Of a stretch of DNA of 64,000 bases, positions 24,531 through 34,119 are shown piece by piece. Each line of letters opens with the position of its first letter. The stretch's first letter is position 1. The notes beneath the pieces are model-generated. The model was not told the origin of the DNA. It worked only from the letters and a program-made list of their open reading frames with translations, and did no database searches. This DNA comes from Carboxylicivirga linearis (GTDB lineage: Bacteria; Bacteroidota; Bacteroidia; Bacteroidales; Marinilabiliaceae), in NCBI RefSeq assembly GCF_018271995.1, contig NZ_JAGUCO010000009.1, positions 62,001 to 126,000 on the forward strand, written 5' to 3'. A program made the translations under genes and the position numbers.

Positions 24531-26297
24531 ATGAAATTGATGCAAACAAAATATATCAAGTTACTTTTAGTTAGTCTGGTTGTTATTTCTGCTAATTTAA
24601 AGGCGCAGGAAGAAATTAATAAAGATGTAAAGGTGGTTCGTGAGTATACACCAACGGTTTCAGATGCTTTTAAGGTAAATCAAATGCCTGAAGTGAATGA
24701 CTCTGTAACTCTTCGCCCTAGTTTCAATTATCGTATTATCAGTACTTCTGTAAATACCGACTATCAACCTACAATGATTACTCCGGCTAAGATTCAAACA
24801 AAGCATCACGAGTATTTAATGAAATCGTACATTAAAGGGGGTATAGGGAATTACAACACAATTTTAGGCGAATTGGGTTACAATATTCTTGAATCAGAGC
24901 CTTTTCTTTTAGGCTTGAATATCGGACATACATCCTCGTTTGGTAATCTTAAGTTGGAAGACGGTGAAACGGTTGATGCACCTATGAACGATACCTATGC
25001 AAATCTGGGTTTCAAGCATTTTTTCGATGATAAAACCTTTAGTGTTGATTTGAATTTTCAGCACAATATATATAGGTATTATGGATATCAGACATTAGAC
25101 AATGAAACTGATTATTTTTTACCAGGCTCCATTGATGCTATTTCGGGAAGTGAGTTGATGCAGGATGAAAGACAGCGCTTGTCTGCTTTTGATTTGCTTT
25201 TGGGTTTTCAGAATAATGAGGCGGATGATAGGAAAACTGCGTATCATGCCAATTTTGGTTTTTCAACATTTGGCAATGTAACCGGAGTAAATCAAAATGG
25301 TTTTAAACTGTCAGGTGGAATAAAACACCCAATAAATGATTTGCGATTTGCATTGAATGCTAATATTGAAAGTTATAAAACAAGTGTTCCGGATTCGATA
25401 GGTCCTATGTTTGGTTTTGCAGAAAGAAACTTAACTTACATTGAGGCTAATCCATCAATTAACTTTGTTTTCGACAATCTTGATTTGAAAGTAGGAATGA
25501 TTATCGGAGGTTCAATAGACTCTGAGGGAGATCAGTTTTTTGTTGCACCAGATATTTTGGCCCGATTAACCGTAGTGGAAGGTATTGTGGCAATGTACGG
25601 AGGATTAAATGGTAATATGGATGTAAACGATTATCGTTCTACTATATACGAAAATCCTTTTGTCTCGCCAGATGCCAATGTTAAATCATCTATTTATGGA
25701 TTGAATTTAATTGCCGGTATTGAAGGTAACTTTAGTTCTTCTACTTCTTTTTCTGTAGGTCTGGAGTATGGCTTTTTTAATGATGAACATTTTTTCGTGA
25801 ATCAATATTATGCAGATCAACCCGAAATAAGCAGTCTGCCATTTAATTATCATTACTCTAATTTGTTTATGCCAGTGTATGATGATGGTAATCTGTTAAA
25901 GGTTAAAGGTGAATTATTATTCCGACCTAAGAAACAGATTGAATTGTTGCTTCATGGTGCTTATTATGGCTGGAATTTGGATACTCAAGAAGCTGCGTGG
26001 CATAAGCCGGAGGTTGAATTGGGACTGAAAGGTTCGTGGGACTTTAATGAATATATTTCGGTGAATGGTAGCATTGGATATCTGGGGGAGCGAAAAGCCT
26101 ATGATTTTTATGCGGATGGTTTTCAGAAATCACTAAAGGGTGTTTTTGATATGAATCTGGGAGGTGAATACCGCTTTAGTCGTCAATGGACATTTTGGGC
26201 AAATATGAATAATATTGCTGCTTCAAAATATTATAAATGGAATGGTTATCCATCGCAACGTTTTAATGTTCAGGCCGGAATTATTTATTCCTTTTAA
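24531..26297 (+). CDS. Outer-membrane beta-barrel protein paired with the TPR protein
   Basis: 588 residues. A signal peptide ends at NLKAQ (about 25), and it is followed by an N-terminal plug-like segment (VKVVREYTPTVSDAFKV, then NYRIISTSV). The remainder consists of alternating hydrophobic strands with aromatic ends (GGIKHPINDLRFALNANIES, AMYGGLNGNMDV, KGELLFRPKKQIELLLHG), ending FNVQAGIIYSF, so the last residue is Phe as in barrel proteins. The length fits a barrel of 14-18 strands. I do not recognise a substrate. It follows the TPR gene by 18 bases and probably interacts with it. Confidence 0.82.
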   Translation: MKLMQTKYIKLLLVSLVVISANLKAQEEINKDVKVVREYTPTVSDAFKVNQMPEVNDSVTLRPSFNYRIISTSVNTDYQPTMITPAKIQTKHHEYLMKSYIKGGIGNYNTILGELGYNILESEPFLLGLNIGHTSSFGNLKLEDGETVDAPMNDTYANLGFKHFFDDKTFSVDLNFQHNIYRYYGYQTLDNETDYFLPGSIDAISGSELMQDERQRLSAFDLLLGFQNNEADDRKTAYHANFGFSTFGNVTGVNQNGFKLSGGIKHPINDLRFALNANIESYKTSVPDSIGPMFGFAERNLTYIEANPSINFVFDNLDLKVGMIIGGSIDSEGDQFFVAPDILARLTVVEGIVAMYGGLNGNMDVNDYRSTIYENPFVSPDANVKSSIYGLNLIAGIEGNFSSSTSFSVGLEYGFFNDEHFFVNQYYADQPEISSLPFNYHYSNLFMPVYDDGNLLKVKGELLFRPKKQIELLLHGAYYGWNLDTQEAAWHKPEVELGLKGSWDFNEYISVNGSIGYLGERKAYDFYADGFQKSLKGVFDMNLGGEYRFSRQWTFWANMNNIAASKYYKWNGYPSQRFNVQAGIIYSF

Positions 26298-26368
26298 TTC
26301 CTAAAACTTTTGATGTTAAGGGGTTGTGTAAAGCCTTGTATTTTGGGTGTTTATAGGGTGTAAAAAAA

Positions 26369-26401
26369 GCTGATTTTTACAGGCTGAAAATGCTGATTTT
26401 T
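26369..26401 (+). repeat. Direct repeat GCTGATTTTT in the gyrB promoter region
   Basis: Two copies of GCTGATTTTT, at 26369-26378 and 26392-26401, are spaced 23 bases apart, about two helical turns. The second ends 2 bases before the -7 element of gyrB. It could be a regulator site or chance in AT-rich DNA. Confidence 0.35.
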
Positions 26402-26403
26402 GC

Positions 26404-26411
26404 TATATTTG
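26404..26411 (+). promoter_or_regulatory. Bacteroidota -7 promoter element for gyrB
   Basis: TATATTTG is an exact TAnnTTTG. It implies a leader of about 65 bases before the gyrB start codon, which contains a small reading frame and a hairpin. Confidence 0.65.
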
Positions 26412-26414
26412 TAA

Positions 26415-28448
<2,034 letters not shown>

Positions 28449-28471
28449 GGCTTAAGATAATTAATTCATAT

Positions 28472-28508
28472 AAAAAGAGGTTGTCAAGTTATTGACAACC
28501 TCTTTTTT
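28472..28508 (+). terminator. Strong intrinsic terminator after gyrB
   Basis: AAAAGAGGTTGTCAA pairs perfectly with TTGACAACCTCTTTT across a GTTA loop, followed by more T. Confidence 0.93.
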
Positions 28509-28520
28509 GTGTAAAAAGAA

Positions 28521-28548
28521 AACACCCCATCAAGGCTGATGAGGTGTT
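28521..28548 (-). terminator. Intrinsic terminator for the FadL-like gene
   Basis: AACACCCCATC and GATGAGGTGTT form an 11-bp stem with one mismatch and a 6-base loop. On the minus strand it is followed by TTTTCTTTTT, so it serves the converging gene. Confidence 0.7.
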
Positions 28549-28626
28549 AAAAAGGTTAGTTTTGGAGTTTTAATAAGTCTGTTTGATTATAGTTGGGGAA
28601 GACTTATTAATAGGGGATCTTTAATA

Positions 28627-29880
28627 TTAAAATGTAAAGGCAATTTCAAATTCAAATTGCTTCATTGATAATTCTATATTTTGTGCCGGATCTAAAGGAT
28701 TGGGGCCGGTGACTGAATTATTAAAAGCATGAACAAAAGCAAAATCTATGCTTTTACCGTTTGAGCCAATGTTTTGGGTAAATCCAAGGGTTAAATGATT
28801 TTCAATAACAGCTGGAGCAAAAATGTTAAATAAAACTTCACTTTCTTTGACCGGTTGTTTGCCGTGTGCAAAACCGGCTCTCAGTTGTAATGATTCAGAA
28901 GCAGTAAACTCCGATCCCAGTTTAAAAATAGTCATATCATCCCATCCGAATCCGGGACCCTCATCCGAACCTAGTAAATGTCCTTCTTCAAATAATTTGC
29001 TCAAAGGATTGGCTACCGATTTAACCTTGCTGTAATAGATTTGCTGTACATCAAAAAGAACCCGCAATTTGTCCGAGAAGGCATAGTTTAGCCCAGCTGT
29101 CCAGTTAGCTGGAATATCAAATGATCCTCCTTCAGCAAATAGTCCTGCATATTCTGTAAATTCGCTTGCATTTACTCTGGATTGATAGCTGGCACCAATA
29201 GTAAGCCCTTCCATTATTTCGCCCATATAACCCAATTTAAATCCCAGACCAAAATTAGAGTCGTTATCGTTGTTCGTTAGTTTATCTGGGTTGGAAGATA
29301 GTCCCAGCATTCCAAACAATGATAATCCTTCGGCTTTAAACTGCTGATAGGCTAGTATAGCTGAAGCACCAATGGAATGTTTTTCGCCAAGCTTTAACGA
29401 ATAGGTTGGATTAGCAAATACTTGCAAAATATTGATGCCTGTGTTGTCAACGGATTCGTCGTAGAATGTTTGTGCCGGGTAGTTGGTGTTAAGTCCGCTA
29501 CCATAAAATGAAATACCAAAAGCACTTTTTTCGTTAATAGCCCAGTTAGCCCCAAACGAAGGAATAAATAGGATTTTTGTGTCGCTTATCACTTCTCCCG
29601 TTGCCAGTGGCATAGTACCATCAACACCGCTGGGAGTTCCGGTTACGTTATAGCGTCGATCAGGTAAAAAAAAGTCCAGAGCCAGGCTGTATTGAGTTCC
29701 TAAAAATGAATTACCGGCAGGGTTTCCTCCTATAATAGAGTTTTGGTAGTAAGCTACGCCAGTGCCACCCATTCCTTTGCTTCGCGTACCGAATCCAAGC
29801 ATGAAATAACCATCGGTAGCATTAACTATAAACGGACATATAAATAACAGAGATAATAACAATAAGCTGAATTTTTTCAT
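28627..29880 (-). CDS. OmpP1/FadL-family outer-membrane transporter
   Basis: A 417-residue barrel for uptake of hydrophobic compounds such as long-chain fatty acids. A signal peptide (residues 1-21, ending VNA) is followed by the characteristic hatch start DGYFMLGFGTRSKGMGGTGVAYYQNS and NPAGNSFLG; later strands include FGANWAINEKSAFGISFYGSG and LTIGASYQSRVNASEF, and the protein ends FEFEIAFTF with terminal Phe. FadL members here start from DG(Y/T)-x-x-GFG-x-R-(S/A)-x-GMGG, which is present. It stands alone, with a terminator on its 3' side. Confidence 0.93.
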   Translation of the reverse strand: MKKFSLLLLSLLFICPFIVNATDGYFMLGFGTRSKGMGGTGVAYYQNSIIGGNPAGNSFLGTQYSLALDFFLPDRRYNVTGTPSGVDGTMPLATGEVISDTKILFIPSFGANWAINEKSAFGISFYGSGLNTNYPAQTFYDESVDNTGINILQVFANPTYSLKLGEKHSIGASAILAYQQFKAEGLSLFGMLGLSSNPDKLTNNDNDSNFGLGFKLGYMGEIMEGLTIGASYQSRVNASEFTEYAGLFAEGGSFDIPANWTAGLNYAFSDKLRVLFDVQQIYYSKVKSVANPLSKLFEEGHLLGSDEGPGFGWDDMTIFKLGSEFTASESLQLRAGFAHGKQPVKESEVLFNIFAPAVIENHLTLGFTQNIGSNGKSIDFAFVHAFNNSVTGPNPLDPAQNIELSMKQFEFEIAFTF

Positions 29881-30331
29881 AATGATAAGTTTGGTTACAA
29901 ATAAAATTGTGCAAATAATAAGTATTTACAGTAATTATCCACTGTTTACATTAATGGCTAAAAAAGGTTACAAAAGAATGGAACTTATCTATTTGAAAAT
30001 AAAAATATAATGTGTTGTATTATGAATTTTAAAAATTGAATATACTAGTGAATATAAGTATATACAGGTTCATAACTTACTGGTAAATAACTAGTGAGAT
30101 GTATTAAGTTGAGGTATTATGATTTAGATAATTATTAGTAAATAAAATGTTATTCTATGACGATATAGCTTGTTGTATTTTACTTGGTTAAAAGGCTCTG
30201 TTTTGTCGGCTCAATTGAAGCTTATGGAGTTATAAGCATTCAGTTTACTTTATATTTTTAACATTGCGTTGGATTGAGTAAGTTTAAATACTTTAATTAT
30301 TATCCTTTTTAAGGAATCAGGACTAATCAGT
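29881..30331. other. AT-rich intergenic region, no gene seen
   Basis: 451 bases between the divergent FadL-like and methyltransferase genes. The minus strand has TATTATTTG (29912-29920), a near match to the -7 element for the FadL-like gene. A single DnaA-box-like TTATCCACT lies at 29935-29943. I see no reading frame of interest, tRNA, or clear hairpin. Confidence 0.5.
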
Positions 30332-31123
30332 ATGAAAATGAATTATATCGAAATCAATAAAAATCTATGGAATAAAAAGACTGAGATTCATTACGAATCT
30401 GATTTTTATGACGTAGAATCGTTTAAGAAAGGAAAAAACTCATTGAATCCCATAGAACTGCAATTGTTGGGTGATGTAGAAGGGAAGAAGATACTGCATC
30501 TTCAATGTCATTTTGGACAAGATACTATATCGTTTGCCCGACTGGGAGCCAAAGCAACGGGAGTGGATTTGTCGGATAAAGCCATTGAAAAGGCACAACA
30601 GTTGAATGATGAAGTGGGAGCAGATGCTACATTTATTCAAAGTGATATTTACCAATTGCCCGAAGTGTTGGATGAGCAGTTTGATATTGTATTTACCTCG
30701 TACGGCACCATAGGCTGGTTGCCCGATATGGATCGATGGGCGCAGTTAATTAATCGCTTTTTAAAGCCTGGTGGACAATTTCTGATTGTAGAGTTTCATC
30801 CGGTGATTTGGATGTTTAGTTACGACTTTACTAAAGTAGAATTTAATTACCTGAAATCAGAACCCATTGTTGAAGAGTTGGAAGGAACTTACACCAATAA
30901 CAATGCAGATATCAAAGAACAATCGGTTAGCTGGAATCACGGACTGGGTGAGGTAATGAATGCATTAATCAAAACAGGATTAAGCATTGCCGATGTTCAG
31001 GAATATGATTATTCGCCTTACGATTGTTTTCAGAATACGGTTGAAACTGACAAAGGAAAATATCAGATTAAAGGACTGGAAGGAAAACTGCCTATGTTGT
31101 ACTCAATATTGGCAAGTAAATAA
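30332..31123 (+). CDS. Class I SAM-dependent methyltransferase
   Basis: 263 residues. SAM motif I reads ILHLQCHFGQDTISFARLGAKATGVDLS (about 54-81), with Cys-His in place of the usual Gly-rich loop; this LQCHFGQDT form is common in a Bacteroidota/Firmicutes subgroup. Motif post-II is FDIVFTSYGTIGWLPDMDRW and motif III is FLKPGGQFLIVEFHP. The substrate is unknown, probably a small molecule. It stands alone, and its stop codon touches the terminator shared with the converging operon. Confidence 0.9.
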   Translation: MKMNYIEINKNLWNKKTEIHYESDFYDVESFKKGKNSLNPIELQLLGDVEGKKILHLQCHFGQDTISFARLGAKATGVDLSDKAIEKAQQLNDEVGADATFIQSDIYQLPEVLDEQFDIVFTSYGTIGWLPDMDRWAQLINRFLKPGGQFLIVEFHPVIWMFSYDFTKVEFNYLKSEPIVEELEGTYTNNNADIKEQSVSWNHGLGEVMNALIKTGLSIADVQEYDYSPYDCFQNTVETDKGKYQIKGLEGKLPMLYSILASK

Positions 31124-31149
31124 AAGAGACCCGACGATTGTCGGGCCTC
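31122..31149 (-). terminator. Terminator of the surface-protein operon
   Basis: GAGACCCGAC and GTCGGGCCTC (31126-31149) form a hairpin with a GATT loop and one internal A/C mismatch. On the minus strand it runs into CTTTTA, so it ends the fibre operon. The plus-strand side lacks a T run. Confidence 0.75.
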
Positions 31150-31177
31150 AAACACAACAAAACAATAGGTGAGAAGG

Positions 31178-31795
31178 CTATCGTGTATAGCCTTCGAGTT
31201 GTTGTTGAAGGGTTTCTACAGCTGCTTTCAGCTCCTCAATTCTATCTTTAAGCAAGCCAATTTGGTTACTCACTTGTTTTGCCAGGGTTTCATAAGGTAA
31301 TGTTACTGAACCGGATCCACTTAACGACAAAACATTTCCATCAATAGATAATTCTTGTATTTCGTTTTGTGGGTCAGGATCCGAATTATCAATCGAACCG
31401 GCCTTCAGTGCATACAAAGCATAAGGTACGCTCAGCATCTGATTAATTACTGTAATGGTGTGGTTTCGTCCTCCGGTTAGATCCATATCTGCCTTTAAAT
31501 AGTAAGTGCCAGCTCCCCAATTAATATCAGATAATTGATCTATGTTAGAACCTTCGCCAATATGCAAAGTAAGAAGGCCATGCTCGTTGGTTTCGGCAGA
31601 CATTTCCTGAGTAAACACCACTTCACCAGTTGGTGCATTTCTAATAATACTTATTAATACACCAATTTGAGTATTGGTCACCAGATTATTGTCAGAATCG
31701 CGAATAACCGATTGATAGGAGAATACGTGGGGAGATTGAGCACTCAAAAGTGCAGAGCAAGCTAATAATACGATTGATAAAGTAATATTTTTCAT
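31178..31795 (-). CDS. Secreted protein with fibre-type N-terminal domain and C-terminal coiled coil
   Basis: 205 residues. The signal peptide ends at about 19 (LLSAQS). Residues 20-125 (FSYQSVIRDSDNNLV ... TITVINQMLSVPYALYALKAG) match the N-terminal domain of the neighbouring 764-residue fibre protein (ISYQAIISDNQNQII ... ITSVNQLLTVPYAFRAQTA), so the two are paralogues over this domain. The last 45 residues (LAKQVSNQIGLLKDRIEELKAAVETLQQQLEG) form a coiled coil, probably trimeric. It lacks the beta-roll head and the S74 chaperone, so it may be a short partner that co-assembles with the long fibre. Gap to the fibre gene is 5 bases. Confidence 0.8.
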   Translation of the reverse strand: MKNITLSIVLLACSALLSAQSPHVFSYQSVIRDSDNNLVTNTQIGVLISIIRNAPTGEVVFTQEMSAETNEHGLLTLHIGEGSNIDQLSDINWGAGTYYLKADMDLTGGRNHTITVINQMLSVPYALYALKAGSIDNSDPDPQNEIQELSIDGNVLSLSGSGSVTLPYETLAKQVSNQIGLLKDRIEELKAAVETLQQQLEGYTR

Positions 31796-31800
31796 GATTT

Positions 31801-34095
31801 TTATTTTTTAATGGAGTTTTTGATTTGAGTGATTTCTAATTGCAATGCTTCCAATATTTTAGTTAAATTTTGGTTGCTATTCTGTAGCTCATCAATGACT
31901 TGGTTTTGTTCCTGAACGGATTTTACCAGAGGTACCACAAACTCGGCATACGACAAATTATATAGCGATTGCTGATTGGTAGGTTGTACCACACCACTAA
32001 AGTCGAATGAACTGTTTAGAGCGGCTTGTTCCACTTCCTGAGCAATAAATCCGGTATAGATCTTTTGTGATTTACTTGTGTTGAAATCATCCACAGTATT
32101 GCCTTGGAATTGATTTAGTTTGCTAAGGTTCCAGGTATAAGTAACCGGACGAAGACGCAGAATGAAATCCAGTCCGGGAACATTTTCCTGTACATTGGTT
32201 TTAAACCGTCCGTCTGACAGATTCGACCAGGCAACGGCTCCACCTATCTGATTAATACTATTGTTACCAATGCGAACGCTGTTATCGGCGGTGGCTTGTG
32301 CACTATAGCCCAAACTTATTGTGTTACGCAGATCGGTATTTACAGAGGATGGTCCGGCATTGTAGCCAACAGCCACATTGTAATCGCCAGTTTGATTGTA
32401 TTGCAACGATCGTTCTCCCATTGCCACGTTGTAGTGTCCACCTGTATTGTGAAGCATAGATCGGTTACCTGTAGCAGTGTTCATATTTCCATTAGTATTG
32501 GCCCAAAGAGCCGACTGTCCAACAGCTGTATTAGAGCGACCAACTGTGTTATTTACCATTGTACGGCTACCGATGGCTACATTTTTAGATGATGAGGTGG
32601 TATTAGAAGCACCATTGCCATTGTAGTAAAGAACCGAATCTCCAATGGCCACATTCTGTATTCCAATTTCATTTGTTTCAAGCGTGTTGGAACCAAGAGC
32701 TGTATTGGCATACCCGCTGGTGTTGTTGTAAAGAGCTTTGGAGCCGACCGCGGTATTGGCCGTGGCATCGTTCTCCGATGTGCTGTTCATTCCGTTGTTA
32801 AACAATGCATGATCGCCTATGGCTACAATATTGCTACGGTCGGTATTATTGAATAAGGCAGCATACCCAATGGCCACATTATCATTACCGGTTTTATTGC
32901 CAGCCATACTGCTAATACCCATGGAGGAATTACGACTTCCAGTGGTATTGCTAACTCCAGACAATGCTCCTATTATAGTGTTGGATTCACCGTCGGTATT
33001 TTTGCGTAAGGCTTCGTTTCCAATGGCGGTATTATTATCACCAATATTGGATTGTAAGGCCAGATATCCCATAGAAGTATTATAAGATCCATCTGCGTTT
33101 TGCCCCAGTGCACCAGCTCCCATAGCAGTGTTGCCTTCTCCTGTTTCACCAAACCCTAAAGCACCAGTACCCATTGCTGTATTATAATTCCCTTCTCGAT
33201 GATACCCTAGAGCAAGGTTACCAATGGCTGTGTTTCCTATTCCTTCATTATTGGCAAACAAGGCCTGAACTCCGATGCCAATATTGTTCTCACCCGATAA
33301 ATTATTGGTTCCGGCATAATGACCAATGTAGATGTTTCGAGTAGAAGTGGTATCGGTATTTAAGCCGGCCCAAACTCCCAAAAAGGTATTTAGTTTCGGA
33401 TTTAAAAAGTAGAGGCCACCATTCGGTGTAATCTCAATTCTTTTTTCACCATTTGTCATAAAGCTTACTGCAACCGAGTCGGTTGTGCCAATCATCGCAC
33501 CTTCTTCCGGATCGAGGTCGCTATTTCCTGATGTACTCCAGTAGTTTTGTGATAAGGTGGAGTCATTCATGGTCGATTGAATAGTAACTGTATTTCCATC
33601 TGAGATAGAAAGTTGATTATTGCTGTAGCTTAATGTCTGTAATTCGTTTTCAGGATCAGCATCATCATCGTCCACATCTTCGGCTGTTTGTGCCCTGAAG
33701 GCGTAGGGTACCGTTAATAGTTGGTTCACCGAAGTAATTTGGTAGTTGGAGCCACCTTCCGGATCAACATCAATACGGATGAATAATTGTGATTCGGCCC
33801 AATCTACATAGGCTGACAAGTGATCGCTACCAAAGTGCAGGGTGACCAATCCGTTTTCGTTGGTGGTCACAACAGATTCTTCGTAATACAGTTCTTCGCC
33901 ACTGGGCGATCCGGCTATTATGCTTAAGCGGATTCCCACTTCTGAATTGGCTATTATTTGGTTTTGATTGTCGCTGATAATGGCCTGATAACTGATGGTT
34001 TCTGGTATCTGGGCCAACATTGTAGAAGATAAACTAGCTAATATTAACTGAAGCAAATATCTTGCTTTGTAAAGATTGATTACTATTTTTTTCAT
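31801..34095 (-). CDS. Trimeric fibre protein with YadA-like head repeats and S74 self-cleaving chaperone
   Basis: 764 residues. Order: signal peptide (about 1-28), N-terminal fibre domain (about 30-140), a beta-roll head made of about 20 degenerate repeats of 14-ish to 24 residues with cores NTAIG, NVAIG or NTAMG (about 245-590), the Peptidase_S74 intramolecular chaperone with SDGRFKTNV, LRLRPVTYTW, YTGFIAQEVE and YAEFVVPLVKSVQEQNQ, and a terminal coiled coil. S74 domains trimerise the fibre and cleave themselves off by a Ser/Lys dyad. The signal peptide and chromosomal context argue for a cell-surface fibre rather than a prophage tail fibre. The middle gene of a three-gene operon. Confidence 0.9.
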   Translation of the reverse strand: MKKIVINLYKARYLLQLILASLSSTMLAQIPETISYQAIISDNQNQIIANSEVGIRLSIIAGSPSGEELYYEESVVTTNENGLVTLHFGSDHLSAYVDWAESQLFIRIDVDPEGGSNYQITSVNQLLTVPYAFRAQTAEDVDDDDADPENELQTLSYSNNQLSISDGNTVTIQSTMNDSTLSQNYWSTSGNSDLDPEEGAMIGTTDSVAVSFMTNGEKRIEITPNGGLYFLNPKLNTFLGVWAGLNTDTTSTRNIYIGHYAGTNNLSGENNIGIGVQALFANNEGIGNTAIGNLALGYHREGNYNTAMGTGALGFGETGEGNTAMGAGALGQNADGSYNTSMGYLALQSNIGDNNTAIGNEALRKNTDGESNTIIGALSGVSNTTGSRNSSMGISSMAGNKTGNDNVAIGYAALFNNTDRSNIVAIGDHALFNNGMNSTSENDATANTAVGSKALYNNTSGYANTALGSNTLETNEIGIQNVAIGDSVLYYNGNGASNTTSSSKNVAIGSRTMVNNTVGRSNTAVGQSALWANTNGNMNTATGNRSMLHNTGGHYNVAMGERSLQYNQTGDYNVAVGYNAGPSSVNTDLRNTISLGYSAQATADNSVRIGNNSINQIGGAVAWSNLSDGRFKTNVQENVPGLDFILRLRPVTYTWNLSKLNQFQGNTVDDFNTSKSQKIYTGFIAQEVEQAALNSSFDFSGVVQPTNQQSLYNLSYAEFVVPLVKSVQEQNQVIDELQNSNQNLTKILEALQLEITQIKNSIKK

Positions 34096-34119
34096 GACGA
34101 TTAAGATTTACAGTTTTGG

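Noticed and set aside
29935-29943. TTATCCACT, similar to a DnaA box
   Set aside because: It is a single copy, far from dnaA, without a cluster or unwinding element.
32296-33085. Long plus-strand reading frames opposite the fibre gene
   Set aside because: They are shadows of the repeated codons of the fibre protein and have no promoter or family match.
31801-34095. S74 tail-fibre domain suggesting a prophage
   Set aside because: A signal peptide is present and there are no capsid, tail, integrase or lysis genes around it; a surface fibre fits better.
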